Origin: M55B112 sp040880545
Lineage (GTDB): Bacteria > Bacteroidota > Bacteroidia > Bacteroidales > GCA-2748055
Assembly: GCA_040880545.1 (NCBI GenBank)
Contig: JBBDIE010000105.1
Span: forward strand, 1 to 23,467
Direction: 5' to 3'
Length of the DNA: 23,467 bases
Shown here: in pieces, positions 6,729-15,203 of the stretch
Layout: every line of letters starts with the position of its first letter
Position numbering within the stretch: position 1 is the first letter of the stretch
The notes under the pieces: model-generated
Databases searched by the model: none
What the model was told of the DNA's origin: nothing
Seen by the model: only the letters and a program-made list of their open reading frames with translations
Translations under genes and position numbers: made by a program

Positions 6729-8042
6729 ATGTCAAATCTAAAACAAAAACTTAAGGACAAAATTGATTTGTGGAGGCCGAGAACAGCAAAACTTCTGAAG
6801 GATCATGGAGATGTTGTAATCGATCAGATTACCATTGGCCAGGCAATTGGAGGAATGAGGGGACTAAAAAGTTTAGTTACTGACATTTCCTACCTTGACC
6901 CCCAGGAAGGAATCCGCTACAGGGGATATACACTCCCCGAAGTGTTCGAAAAACTTCCGAAACCACCAGGTTCAGAAATGCCCTATGTTGAAGGTGCCTT
7001 TTACTTGCTCCTTACCGGTGAAATACCTTCCGATAAGGAAGTAGCTGACCTGGTGGATGAATTCAACAAACGAAGAATTTTACCACGGTATGTGTATGAA
7101 GTTATTGATGCATTCCCTTCAATTTCTCATCCCATGGCGATTTTCTCAACGGCGATTCTTACGATGCATCGTGAATCGTTCTTTGCAAAAAAATACTATG
7201 CCGGTATCAGCAAGAACGATTACTGGGACCCCATGTTTGAAGACAGCATGAACCTATTGGCTAAGCTACCTGAAATTGCCACCTATATCTATGCAAAACT
7301 GTACAGGGGCGGACAAAGAATACAGTCCAACCCGAATATGGATTTGGGAGGTAATTTCGCCCATATGATGGGTATCCCCAAACCTTACGACGATGTTTCC
7401 AGAATGCATTTTATCATCCATGCAGACCATGAGAGCGGGAACGTAAGTGCCCATACGGGGCATCTGGTGGGAAGTTCACTTTCCGACGTTTACCTCTCAA
7501 TTTCAGCCATGATCAACGGACTTGCGGGTCCATTGCACGGCCTGGCCAACCAGGAGGTGCTTCGCTGGCTGCAGGATCTGGTGCATCGCATGGATGGAAA
7601 AGTTCCAACCAAAGCAGAGATCAAACAATTTGTATGGGACACACTCAACTCTGGTCATGTGATTCCGGGTTATGGCCATGCTGTACTCAGAAAAACAGAC
7701 CCAAGGTATGCCCTGCAGCGGGAATTCAGCCTGAAACACCTGCAGGATGATCTCCTGTTCAAGTATACCGATATGCTGTACCAGGTGGTACCCGACATAC
7801 TGAAGGAACATGGCAAAGCGAAAAACCCATGGCCTAATGTGGATGCACAGTCGGGAGTTATCCAATGGCATTACGGTGTGACGGAATACGATTTCTATAC
7901 TGTCCTGTTTGGAATTGGAAGGTCCATTGGCATAACGGCCAACCTGGTGTGGGACAGGGCATTGGGATATCCGCTTGAAAGGCCCAAATCCGTTACCACA
8001 GAAATGCTGGAGAAAATGGCAATGAAATCAAAAATTAAATGA
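6729..8042 (+). CDS. gltA: Citrate synthase (eukaryote-like type)
   Basis: Condenses acetyl-CoA and oxaloacetate to citrate, the entry step of the TCA cycle. The 437-residue protein looks more like mitochondrial citrate synthase than like the hexameric Gram-negative type. It has YRGYTLPEV, HADHESGNVSAHTGHLVGSS, and the three catalytic positions H270 in NGLAGPLHGLANQEVL, H317 in IPGYGHAVLRKTDPRY and D372 in NPWPNVDAQSG (the animal enzyme has the closely similar NPWPNVDAHSG). The arginine in DPRY and the ligand segment FGIGRSIG are also present. The gene is monocistronic, with a repeat-rich upstream region and its own terminator 19 nt after the stop. Absence of the NADH-inhibition domain of hexameric enzymes is expected for this type. 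The symbol gltA is used in the general sense. Confidence 0.95.
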   Translation: MSNLKQKLKDKIDLWRPRTAKLLKDHGDVVIDQITIGQAIGGMRGLKSLVTDISYLDPQEGIRYRGYTLPEVFEKLPKPPGSEMPYVEGAFYLLLTGEIPSDKEVADLVDEFNKRRILPRYVYEVIDAFPSISHPMAIFSTAILTMHRESFFAKKYYAGISKNDYWDPMFEDSMNLLAKLPEIATYIYAKLYRGGQRIQSNPNMDLGGNFAHMMGIPKPYDDVSRMHFIIHADHESGNVSAHTGHLVGSSLSDVYLSISAMINGLAGPLHGLANQEVLRWLQDLVHRMDGKVPTKAEIKQFVWDTLNSGHVIPGYGHAVLRKTDPRYALQREFSLKHLQDDLLFKYTDMLYQVVPDILKEHGKAKNPWPNVDAQSGVIQWHYGVTEYDFYTVLFGIGRSIGITANLVWDRALGYPLERPKSVTTEMLEKMAMKSKIK

Positions 8043-8060
8043 CCGAATGAATTCCTCTAC

Positions 8061-8088
8061 AGCCGGGGTAGCAACACCCCGGCTTTTT
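8061..8088 (+). terminator. Intrinsic terminator after citrate synthase
   Basis: AGCCGGGGT (8061-8069) and ACCCCGGCT (8076-8084) form a perfect 9-bp GC-rich stem with a 6-nt loop, followed by TTTT. It begins 19 nt after the stop codon. Confidence 0.9.
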
Positions 8089-8232
8089 AATTGGTATTAG
8101 TGCTTGCAGGAAAACGTCCACAGTTGCGTTATGCCCGACTTCAAATCAGTCACTGCCTACCTGGCTCTTATCGCTTTCTTTTCAGGTACGACAATATATT
8201 ATGCATTTTCTTTATGACACTTTAACTATAAA

Positions 8233-8264
8233 TTGGCTTTTAATCTGCTTAAAAAGTATATTTG
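8233..8264 (+). promoter_or_regulatory. Bacteroidota-type promoter of the propeller-SpoIIE gene
   Basis: TTGG at 8233-8236 (-33 element) and TATATTTG at 8257-8264, a perfect match to the TAnnTTTG -7 element, start 24 nt apart. The same spacing is seen before hisS (15135/15159). The -7 element covers the in-frame TTG at 8262, so that codon would lie upstream of the transcript start. This fixes the ATG at 8310 as the start and gives a leader of about 35-40 nt. Confidence 0.6.
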
Positions 8265-8309
8265 TCATCAGGTTCAACCCGTTCACCTAAACAAAGAGTT
8301 GTTGTTGCT

Positions 8310-11300
8310 ATGAAAAGCCATACCCTTTTACTCTTATTTGGTTTTTGGATTGGTTTCATTAATCTGCAAGCCAGAACAACAACCAATGCTTACCTGATCA
8401 ATTCGGTAAATGGACTTTCCAATAATTATATCAACGACATTTATCAGGATTCAAATGGATTTATCTGGTTCGGAACCCATGACGGGTTAAACCGTTTTGA
8501 TGGCTATGAGTACGTAGTCTTTCGTCATGATATCTATGATTCCACAAGTATCGCTTCAGGATTGATTCATGACATTACCGAGGACTATCACGGAAATATT
8601 TGGGTGGCCACAAATAAAGGTATCAGTAAATATAATACCACTACAAACAGCTTCACAAATTTCATATTTCACTTACCGGACTTTGGAAGAATGAAGAATG
8701 AGACATTCAGCCTGGTGTTCAGCGATCCTGAAACGCTATGGTGCCTGCAGTCCGATAACTTGTTGTCTTTTAATACAGCGGATCAAACGTTCCATGTTTA
8801 TTCATTTGTTTCAGAGGGAAGTGAAGTTTTAGGATATCGGAGAAATTCATTGTATTATGACCGGCAGAACCGTCTGCTTTTTATTGGAACACTGTCAGGA
8901 CTTAAATACCTGGAGTTGAATTCCGGGAAAGTGAAAACGGCAATGCACGGGAACAGTGTAATTTTTGATATGTTGCTGGATCAGAACGGGACCGCCTTGC
9001 TTGGTACCGGGGAGGGTCTTTACCGGTGTACAATCACGGCAGGTACTGAGGTTCCCGTTGATGGTCAGTTGGTATACCAGGGATCACAAGTGAGAGGTAT
9101 GGCGCAATTGACCGGAAACAGGTTGGTACTGGCATCCAGAACAGGCACTGTATTGTTTGATCTTGGTTCAAATTCAGTAATCTCAGAACCATTCATATTA
9201 CTGGAAGGCCAAAAAGAACTTCCCGAAGTACGCGATGTCCTGATGGATAATGCATTTAACCTTTGGGTTGGTACATTCGGCGGGGTATGCCATGCAGATC
9301 TGAAACCACTCCGGTTCTCCTATTACAATACAAGTTCTGAGGGTATCACCCTGGATAACAATATGATCTCAAGTATCCAAAGCGATGATAATAAACTCTA
9401 CCTGGGTTCCTGGAGTGGTGGATTTCAGGTGATTGATCTCAGCACCAGGAAAAAACTGTTCTTTTCAAACAGTGATAAGCGTAATTTTTATCCTGAGAGG
9501 ACAGTTAACCTGGTAAGAAAGGACAGGAAGGGAAGACTGTGGGTCTTCTCCGAAGGGGCCTATTTGTACGATCATGAAAAGCAAAACTTTACTCATATCA
9601 GCAAGGTACTGGACATTCCCGGATTGGAGGAGATCACCGGATCCAGAATATATGATATGGAAGAACCCGATAAAAATATTAAAGTGATCAGTCATAGTAA
9701 TGGCTTCTATTATATCGATGAATTGAAGGGTACGTTCAGGAATATCACCTCCATTAAAACAGGTGAAATCATACTACAACTTTCCGGCGTTACTTCCATT
9801 GAAATTAAAGGGGACCACCTCTGGCTGGGGTTAACAGCAGGCGTGGTTGAATACAGTCTGACTGGAGGTGCGCATGAATTTTACCCCACAGAGTCCGGCA
9901 ATGGCTTAAATGAAAGGGTTCAGACCTTGAAAATAGACTCCAGGGGCCGTTTATGGGTGGGAACCCCTGCCGGATTATTCAGGTTTGTTGAGGAAGACAG
10001 TACCTTTTATGGTTATTCGGTTCAGGTTGGATTAGCCAACGATTATATCTACTCAATTGAAGAGGATAAGAGTGGCAAATTATGGTTGGGAACGAATAAG
10101 GGCATTGTAAACCTGGATCCGGACAATTTTAATGTCTTGAATTACGGTATACAGCATGGTCTTTCAAACATGGAGTTTAATCTGAATGCAACTGCAGTCT
10201 CCGGGGATGGGGTGATGTATTTTGGCGGCATCAATGGTGTAAACTTCTTTCATCCGGATAGTTTAATCCAGATAACCTCGTCCATAAATACGGTCATTAC
10301 GGGAATCAGGTATTTCAGCAGGGATAATAAGTCATACCAACCCTTCGTTCCTGAACAGTTAACGATCAGGGATCATGAGTCTGTTCAGATCTTCTTTTCC
10401 CGGCTTGATTACAGTGATCCGGAATACAAATCATTCAGGTACCGGTTATCGGATAGTAAAGGTGTTGGAAAATGGCGGAATATCGGGAAAGGAAACAGCA
10501 TCATTCTTTCGGGAATGAACCATGGCACATATACTTTTGAAGTACTTGGCTCAAATATCGATGGTCAGTGGGGGGAGTATCCGGCATCTTTTGATCTGAA
10601 GGTAATAGCACCGGTGTACAGGAGAAAGATATTTATCGGCATCATATTTTTACCCATTATGCTGCTGGTCTATTTCGTTTTTGAGTATCGGACCAAAACA
10701 TTGAGAAAAAGTAACAAGGCGTTGCGTGAGAAGGAGATTGCAGCCAGGGAAGTGTTGAAACAAAAAAACCTTCTCAGCCGGAGGAATAAGAGCATTGAAG
10801 ATAGTCTGAAGTATGCACAAAGGATCCAGAATGCCATGTTCACAAGTGAATCAGAGATCAGGAAGATGTTCCCCAATTCCTTTATTCTTCAGAAACCAAA
10901 AGATATTGTGAGTGGAGACTTTTACTGGGCAAAAAAGTTTGGTACCAAGGTATTTCTGGCTGCTGTAGACTGTACAGGCCATGGCGTGCCTGGTGCATTT
11001 ATGTCTTTGATCGGACTGGAGTTTTTCAGACAGATCATCGGGAACCAGGGTGTTGATAAACCATCCGATATCTTAAACGAGATAAACAGGAATTTTGATT
11101 TGGTGTTCGACAATATGGATGACCTGGAAATGCGCGATGGAATGGATCTCTCCTTTTGCGTGATCGATACCGAAACCAATATCCTGGAATTCTCAGGGGC
11201 ATTCAATTCTCTGTATATCATCAGAAATAGTGAAATTCTTGAGATTAAAGGTGATAAAAGTGTGCTGGGACCCGATCTCGGCTACGGGAGAACAACATTT

Positions 11301-11579
11301 ACCAATCATCAGTTTGAACTGCAGGAAGATGACATTATCTATATGTTTTCCGATGGATATGCCGACCAGTTTGGCGGACCTGAAGGAAAAAAATTCAAAT
11401 ACCGCAGGTTCAGGCACCTGCTGCTTTCAATATTTGAAAAACCAATGCTGGTACAACGCCAGATACTTGAAAATAGTTTCAATGAATGGACAGGGGCCGA
11501 GGAACAGGTAGATGATATCCTGGTGATTGGCGTAAGGCCTTATTCAAATTCGATTGGTTCAGGATCTTTCCAAAAGTGA
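8310..11579 (+). CDS. Exported/membrane beta-propeller sensor fused to SpoIIE-type PP2C phosphatase
   Basis: The predicted protein is 1089 aa. It starts with a signal peptide (MKSHTLLLLFGFWIGFINLQA). A long periplasmic region follows with repeated two-component-regulator propeller motifs, for example DSNGFIWFGTHDGLNRFD, GNIWVATNKGISKYN, GRLWVGTPAGLFRF and GKLWLGTNKGIVNLD. A Y_Y_Y-like domain (about 690-770, ending FEVLGSNIDGQWGEYP) precedes one transmembrane helix (about 773-795). Next come a charged coiled coil (about 796-845) and a SpoIIE/PP2C domain. Metal-binding aspartates are visible in SGDFYW (about 868), VDCTGHG (about 887), FSDGYAD (about 1015) and VDDILVIG (about 1068). There is no HisKA, HATPase or receiver domain, so the expected output is dephosphorylation of a cytoplasmic Ser/Thr-phosphorylated partner. 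It has its own promoter and overlaps the converging gene by 21 nt. Confidence 0.9.
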   Translation: MKSHTLLLLFGFWIGFINLQARTTTNAYLINSVNGLSNNYINDIYQDSNGFIWFGTHDGLNRFDGYEYVVFRHDIYDSTSIASGLIHDITEDYHGNIWVATNKGISKYNTTTNSFTNFIFHLPDFGRMKNETFSLVFSDPETLWCLQSDNLLSFNTADQTFHVYSFVSEGSEVLGYRRNSLYYDRQNRLLFIGTLSGLKYLELNSGKVKTAMHGNSVIFDMLLDQNGTALLGTGEGLYRCTITAGTEVPVDGQLVYQGSQVRGMAQLTGNRLVLASRTGTVLFDLGSNSVISEPFILLEGQKELPEVRDVLMDNAFNLWVGTFGGVCHADLKPLRFSYYNTSSEGITLDNNMISSIQSDDNKLYLGSWSGGFQVIDLSTRKKLFFSNSDKRNFYPERTVNLVRKDRKGRLWVFSEGAYLYDHEKQNFTHISKVLDIPGLEEITGSRIYDMEEPDKNIKVISHSNGFYYIDELKGTFRNITSIKTGEIILQLSGVTSIEIKGDHLWLGLTAGVVEYSLTGGAHEFYPTESGNGLNERVQTLKIDSRGRLWVGTPAGLFRFVEEDSTFYGYSVQVGLANDYIYSIEEDKSGKLWLGTNKGIVNLDPDNFNVLNYGIQHGLSNMEFNLNATAVSGDGVMYFGGINGVNFFHPDSLIQITSSINTVITGIRYFSRDNKSYQPFVPEQLTIRDHESVQIFFSRLDYSDPEYKSFRYRLSDSKGVGKWRNIGKGNSIILSGMNHGTYTFEVLGSNIDGQWGEYPASFDLKVIAPVYRRKIFIGIIFLPIMLLVYFVFEYRTKTLRKSNKALREKEIAAREVLKQKNLLSRRNKSIEDSLKYAQRIQNAMFTSESEIRKMFPNSFILQKPKDIVSGDFYWAKKFGTKVFLAAVDCTGHGVPGAFMSLIGLEFFRQIIGNQGVDKPSDILNEINRNFDLVFDNMDDLEMRDGMDLSFCVIDTETNILEFSGAFNSLYIIRNSEILEIKGDKSVLGPDLGYGRTTFTNHQFELQEDDIIYMFSDGYADQFGGPEGKKFKYRRFRHLLLSIFEKPMLVQRQILENSFNEWTGAEEQVDDILVIGVRPYSNSIGSGSFQK

Positions 11580-13253
11580 GGTGATTCTGCCAACAAGGTC
11601 TTCTACCTGGAATGGTTTACTCAGATAATCATCGGCGCCTGCGGCAAGACAGTGATCTCTGTCACCCGATAATGCATTGGCAGTGATGGCGATAATGGGA
11701 ATCCGGTTATCGGTTGTACTTTCAATTTCCCGCATCTTCTTTGTTGCTGTAATGCCGTCCATTACCGGCATCTGGATATCCATAAGAATGGCATCATACT
11801 TTTTGGTTCCAAACATATCAAGGGCCTCTTTTCCATTATTGGCCACATCAATGTTTTTCACCAGTCTATTCAGGCTCAATATCACTATTTTCTGATTTAC
11901 GGCATTATCCTCCACAAGCAGAATGCTGGAATCGATCAGTGCCTTTTTCTTCTTTTCCCCTTCAGATTCACCTTCTGTCGAAGCCTTTTCCGATTTCCGG
12001 GTCAGATCCTTGGAATAATCCTGATAGAAAAATAAGAGATGTTTGTCATCCTGCGTCTGTATGATCGGTTTGCCTCCTGTAAGCGACAGGAGCCGGTTGG
12101 CTACCGAAAAGAGTGTTTGTTGAGCATTCGGATCTCTCTTTAAATTCAGAATCGCCCTTTCAATACCAGCCTTGTTTTCCACATCAAATTCCAGCACGAA
12201 CTTAAGACCATACATGCTCTGGGTTTCATAATCCAGTAACACAATTAATTTGATGTCCTGTTCTTTAAGACCAAAATCGGTAATTCCCTTGACCAGGTTC
12301 AACATGATGGTGCGTAGCAGGCTGGGATCACCGATGATGTAGTATTCCGGTTCCTGGCTGACCACAATTTCAAAATTTATGGGGTGCCGCTTATCCGACC
12401 TGAGTATGTCTGCAATTCCACCTAACGCCTCCATAAAACTAAAGCTCAGAATACTCTGCTTAAAATCAACGATGGCCGGTGTGGCTATCTCAACCAGTTC
12501 ATTTACGTCGTTGCTGAGGTCAAGTGTGGATGTTTTTAATGTATCCAGCAGCTCTTTCTGGGCAGTACTCATCCTTGAGTCATGCACCAGGTTATTTATC
12601 AGGGTGATATTACTCAGGGAAGTCCTTAGTTTATGCGAAAGTTTAGCGATAAACTCATCACGTTGCGTTATCTCCTGCTCGTAAAAATGGACCTTTTCTG
12701 TTTGAATTTTAATATTTTGTTCCTGGTTCTTCTGAATGACCATGGTGGCAATCAGTATAAGCAGGTATGTAAATACATACATTAACAGATTTAGGGTATC
12801 CAGAGGAGCTATCATCCCATTAACCGGAAAAATATTGCCAGCAACCATCATCGTGAGCAGTGCAACGGAGAACCATATTCCTCTTGAGGATGCGATGGTT
12901 ACGGAAGCAATCGGATATAACATGATAAAGATCATGATCACATGGGAAGCTTCAACAGCCAGATAATAATTCAGTATAAGGGTAACTCCAATGATGGATA
13001 AACCGGCGAATCCCCCTGTCTTTTCTGCCCTGAAAGGCGGATAGATCACAAATGTTATGGCAAAAAGTATGAACGAAGATAAATTTATAATGGCCAGATA
13101 AGTAATCCCGAAAACCAGACCGGTAATGCCTGAAATAATAAGGAACAGAGCAGTAATCAGGTTAAAAATGTTCCTGTTTCTGATCCATTCAGTTTGCCGG
13201 TCCCCTTTTTCTTTTGAGATCCCGTAATTAACAAGTTGTTGAATTAATTCCAT
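11559..13253 (-). CDS. Membrane hybrid signalling protein: degenerate histidine kinase plus intact receiver
   Basis: The 564-aa protein has about six membrane helices (roughly residues 30-174), a short coiled coil (178-200) and a HisKA-like helix with H207 in KLSHKLRTSL. The region where a HATPase_c domain should be (about 265-412) keeps only GDPSLLRTIMLNLVKG, in which the N-box asparagine is replaced (GITDF instead of NAxKF). No DxGxG (G1) or GTGLGL (G2) motif can be found. After a charged linker (about 418-440), a receiver domain (443-562) is intact: E448/D449, phosphoacceptor D492 in MDIQMPVMDG, T524 and K546 in LSKPF. It may therefore receive phosphate on the receiver without making it, or act as a phosphatase/scaffold. 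The stop lies inside the converging SpoIIE gene, which suggests a paired function, though this is inference. Confidence 0.85.
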   Translation of the reverse strand: MELIQQLVNYGISKEKGDRQTEWIRNRNIFNLITALFLIISGITGLVFGITYLAIINLSSFILFAITFVIYPPFRAEKTGGFAGLSIIGVTLILNYYLAVEASHVIMIFIMLYPIASVTIASSRGIWFSVALLTMMVAGNIFPVNGMIAPLDTLNLLMYVFTYLLILIATMVIQKNQEQNIKIQTEKVHFYEQEITQRDEFIAKLSHKLRTSLSNITLINNLVHDSRMSTAQKELLDTLKTSTLDLSNDVNELVEIATPAIVDFKQSILSFSFMEALGGIADILRSDKRHPINFEIVVSQEPEYYIIGDPSLLRTIMLNLVKGITDFGLKEQDIKLIVLLDYETQSMYGLKFVLEFDVENKAGIERAILNLKRDPNAQQTLFSVANRLLSLTGGKPIIQTQDDKHLLFFYQDYSKDLTRKSEKASTEGESEGEKKKKALIDSSILLVEDNAVNQKIVILSLNRLVKNIDVANNGKEALDMFGTKKYDAILMDIQMPVMDGITATKKMREIESTTDNRIPIIAITANALSGDRDHCLAAGADDYLSKPFQVEDLVGRITSLLERS

Positions 13254-13279
13254 GTTGTTTATAGAGGCTTTCCTGATCT

Positions 13280-13374
13280 CAAATATAAGCTTTATTACAC
13301 ATATTTCTACTAAATGATTAACGCAGGTAAAAAAAATCTATTATCCGGAATCATTTTTACCACTTATACGTTTA
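13280..13374. promoter_or_regulatory. Divergent promoter region between the receiver gene and the 231-aa exported protein
   Basis: On the minus strand CAAATATA (13280-13287) reads TATATTTG, a perfect TAnnTTTG -7 element 27 nt before the ATG at 13253. No good -33 element was found at the expected distance. On the plus strand TACGTTTA (13367-13374) is a 7-of-8 match, 34 nt before the ATG at 13409. The minus-strand call is the better supported of the two. Confidence 0.45.
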
Positions 13375-13408
13375 ATTAACCAGAGGAGTTTGATAAATTT
13401 ACTGAATT

Positions 13409-14104
13409 ATGCAGAGATCTCCATATAAATATTTTTTCAGCGGGTTACTGCTTTTGATTTTACTGGTCCCGGGTTATTCACAAGAGGCTCCGGAGGGAAT
13501 GACCAGGTATTCTCCTGATTTTAAATTCAGGGAAGGTATCTATCCGGATTTTCAGTATGTAAAAAATAATAACCCCATTGCCAAGACCAGGCTTGTCACA
13601 AATGCTGACCTGTTTTCCAGGGATTTCTATGAAAGGGTAACTGAGGAGAACCGGATTGTTTACTATGATGACTATGGGGTACAGCAGGAACTGAAGACTT
13701 CCAGGATATGGGGGTATGGAAGAAACGGGGTGCTTTATATTAACCTTGGTTCAAAATTTCACAGGATCAGTTTTGTCGGGAATATCAGTCACTTTGTCGC
13801 CACTTTGACAACATACAACACCGGGTACTACGATCCCTACTACAGCCAGAATTACTATAATAACAGGTATTACCGGTCTCCCACATCCAATTATGCAACC
13901 ACCGAGGTAAGACAATACCTGATCGACTTTGAAACGGGGAAGCTTATGGAGTTTGACGTGGCATCCGTTGAGATCCTGTTGATGAAAGACCCTGAACTCT
14001 ATGATGAATATGTTTCACTGCGAAAAAAGAAAAAGAAACAGTATAAATTTGTTTATATTCGGAAATTCAATGAAAGAAATCCACTATATTTCCCGAAGGA
14101 ATAA
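13409..14104 (+). CDS. Exported protein of unknown function, tyrosine-rich
   Basis: I do not recognise the family. The 231-aa product begins with a signal peptide (hydrophobic core FFSGLLLLILLVPG, cleavage probably after YSQ, about residue 25). The mature part has an even mixture of charged and aromatic residues. A striking Tyr/Asn-rich stretch lies at about residues 140-158, with YYDPYYSQNYYNNRYYRS, followed by ATTEVRQYLIDFETGKLMEFD. Near the C-terminus there is a lysine run (RKKKKKQYK) and YIRKFNERNPLY. No lipobox cysteine or C-terminal sorting domain is seen. A role at the envelope is likely from the signal peptide only. It lies 155 nt from the divergent receiver-domain gene and 130 nt before another exported protein, so the two unknown genes may be functionally linked. 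Confidence 0.75.
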   Translation: MQRSPYKYFFSGLLLLILLVPGYSQEAPEGMTRYSPDFKFREGIYPDFQYVKNNNPIAKTRLVTNADLFSRDFYERVTEENRIVYYDDYGVQQELKTSRIWGYGRNGVLYINLGSKFHRISFVGNISHFVATLTTYNTGYYDPYYSQNYYNNRYYRSPTSNYATTEVRQYLIDFETGKLMEFDVASVEILLMKDPELYDEYVSLRKKKKKQYKFVYIRKFNERNPLYFPKE

Positions 14105-14164
14105 TCGAATCTGTTAGAAGAACAATGAAATATTGTAGTGTTGATAAGAAAGCGTCAATGGCAA

Positions 14165-14193
14165 GGCTTGATCTCGAACATTATGATCAAGCC
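14165..14193. other. Hairpin between the two exported-protein genes
   Basis: GGCTTGATC (14165-14173) and GATCAAGCC (14185-14193) form a perfect 9-bp stem with an 11-nt loop. There is no T run after it, so it is not a typical intrinsic terminator on either strand. It could be an mRNA stability or processing element, or an operator-like palindrome, upstream of the gene at 14235. Confidence 0.5.
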
Positions 14194-14234
14194 ACTCCAC
14201 TTAATTGACATACTCTAACTAAAATAATAAATTG

Positions 14235-15089
14235 ATGAAAAAATTAATCGCCCTCCTGTTTGTAGCCCTGCCGATCGTAAATATTGCTGCACAAAGAGAA
14301 TACCTTCCCACAGTAGAAGATCTCAACGTTTTTCATTCCACAAAAACTTATATTGTGCTCCAGGATAATCCCATGTCGGATTATAACTTCGAAATTACAG
14401 ATGCCATTAAGAAATATTGGGATATTACGGAATATGAATTTCTTGCGTTCGATGAGTTTGAAGCGAAGACACACGATGCCACGGCATCCTTTCTTTACAC
14501 GGCAACCGTCTCATTTGAAAAGGATAAATCCAGCACCAGGTATGTGTTCCTCTGTCTGTCAATTGGGGGCGATTATCCGTCCATGGATGAAATGAAGGAC
14601 ATTGCCAATATTCCGTTGAGTTATTACGGGGTTGATGAAGACAGGTATTCTTATAAGTTGGGAACCCTGGTAAATTTCATGCAGAAGCATGTCAGAATGA
14701 TCACGGAAAATCCCGATATGATCTCCCAGAATATTTATAAAGAGTACAATGATAACATGTCTGACATTCATGATAAAACACTTTACCTGCTCGAGGATGA
14801 GATAGAACAATCCATTGGGTCAGAGGCGCGCATAAAATCGGTTTATCCCTATAAATTCAAACTGGCAACTCCGGATGAAATCAAAGAGGCGATCATGCAG
14901 GGAGATGAAGATGCTGTTTTTATTCATAAGGTAGGCCCGGAAGGTAAAAAGCTGAATGCCAGGGTATATAAAATCCTGATCGGTGCAGGAGATTCAAATT
15001 TCTACTATTTCGATTTCCACAAAATTAATAAGAAGAGACCGGATGCATTCCTTGAGGCTGACCTGAAAAAGTTATCCAGGGCAAAATAG
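14235..15089 (+). CDS. Exported protein of unknown function (284 aa)
   Basis: I do not recognise the family. From the ATG at 14235 the product is 284 aa; an in-frame TTG directly upstream would add one residue. It begins with a clear signal peptide (MKKLIALLFVALPIVNIAAQ, cleavage likely after AAQ at residue 20). The mature part contains TKTYIVLQDNPMSDYNFEI, a pattern ATVSFEKDKSSTRYVFLCLS and IPLSYYGVDEDRYSYKLG, and near the C-terminus KVGPEGKKLNARVYKILIG followed by FYYFDFHKI. No lipobox, membrane helix or catalytic motif is apparent. The alternation of beta-like segments suggests a soluble periplasmic fold. It is 130 nt after the tyrosine-rich exported protein and in the same direction. Confidence 0.75.
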   Translation: MKKLIALLFVALPIVNIAAQREYLPTVEDLNVFHSTKTYIVLQDNPMSDYNFEITDAIKKYWDITEYEFLAFDEFEAKTHDATASFLYTATVSFEKDKSSTRYVFLCLSIGGDYPSMDEMKDIANIPLSYYGVDEDRYSYKLGTLVNFMQKHVRMITENPDMISQNIYKEYNDNMSDIHDKTLYLLEDEIEQSIGSEARIKSVYPYKFKLATPDEIKEAIMQGDEDAVFIHKVGPEGKKLNARVYKILIGAGDSNFYYFDFHKINKKRPDAFLEADLKKLSRAK

Positions 15090-15134
15090 TTAACCGGCTT
15101 TTCTATGGGTGGGGTTTGTGAAAAAGTGATATTA

Positions 15135-15166
15135 TTGGTTGAATTGCATTCAAAAGTTTAAATTTG
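15135..15166 (+). promoter_or_regulatory. Bacteroidota-type promoter of hisS
   Basis: TTGG (15135-15138) and TAAATTTG (15159-15166), a perfect TAnnTTTG element, start 24 nt apart, the same geometry as the promoter at 8233-8264. The -7 element is 37 nt before the ATG at 15204. The in-frame TTG at 15183 would lie within about 12 nt of the expected transcript start, which favours the ATG. Confidence 0.6.
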
Positions 15167-15203
15167 CCACAGATTTAAAATTTTGATCAATACGCTCCAG
15201 CTT

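Noticed and set aside
8089..8232. Small RNA or extra gene between the citrate synthase terminator and the next promoter
   Set aside because: No ORF with a credible start, no terminator-like structure and no repeat was found; it appears to be plain spacer.
14125..14208. 27-codon ORF (MKYCSVDKK...) between the two exported-protein genes
   Set aside because: It has an ATG and a stop but spans the 9-bp hairpin, has no ribosome-binding context and no known relative; it cannot be separated from chance.
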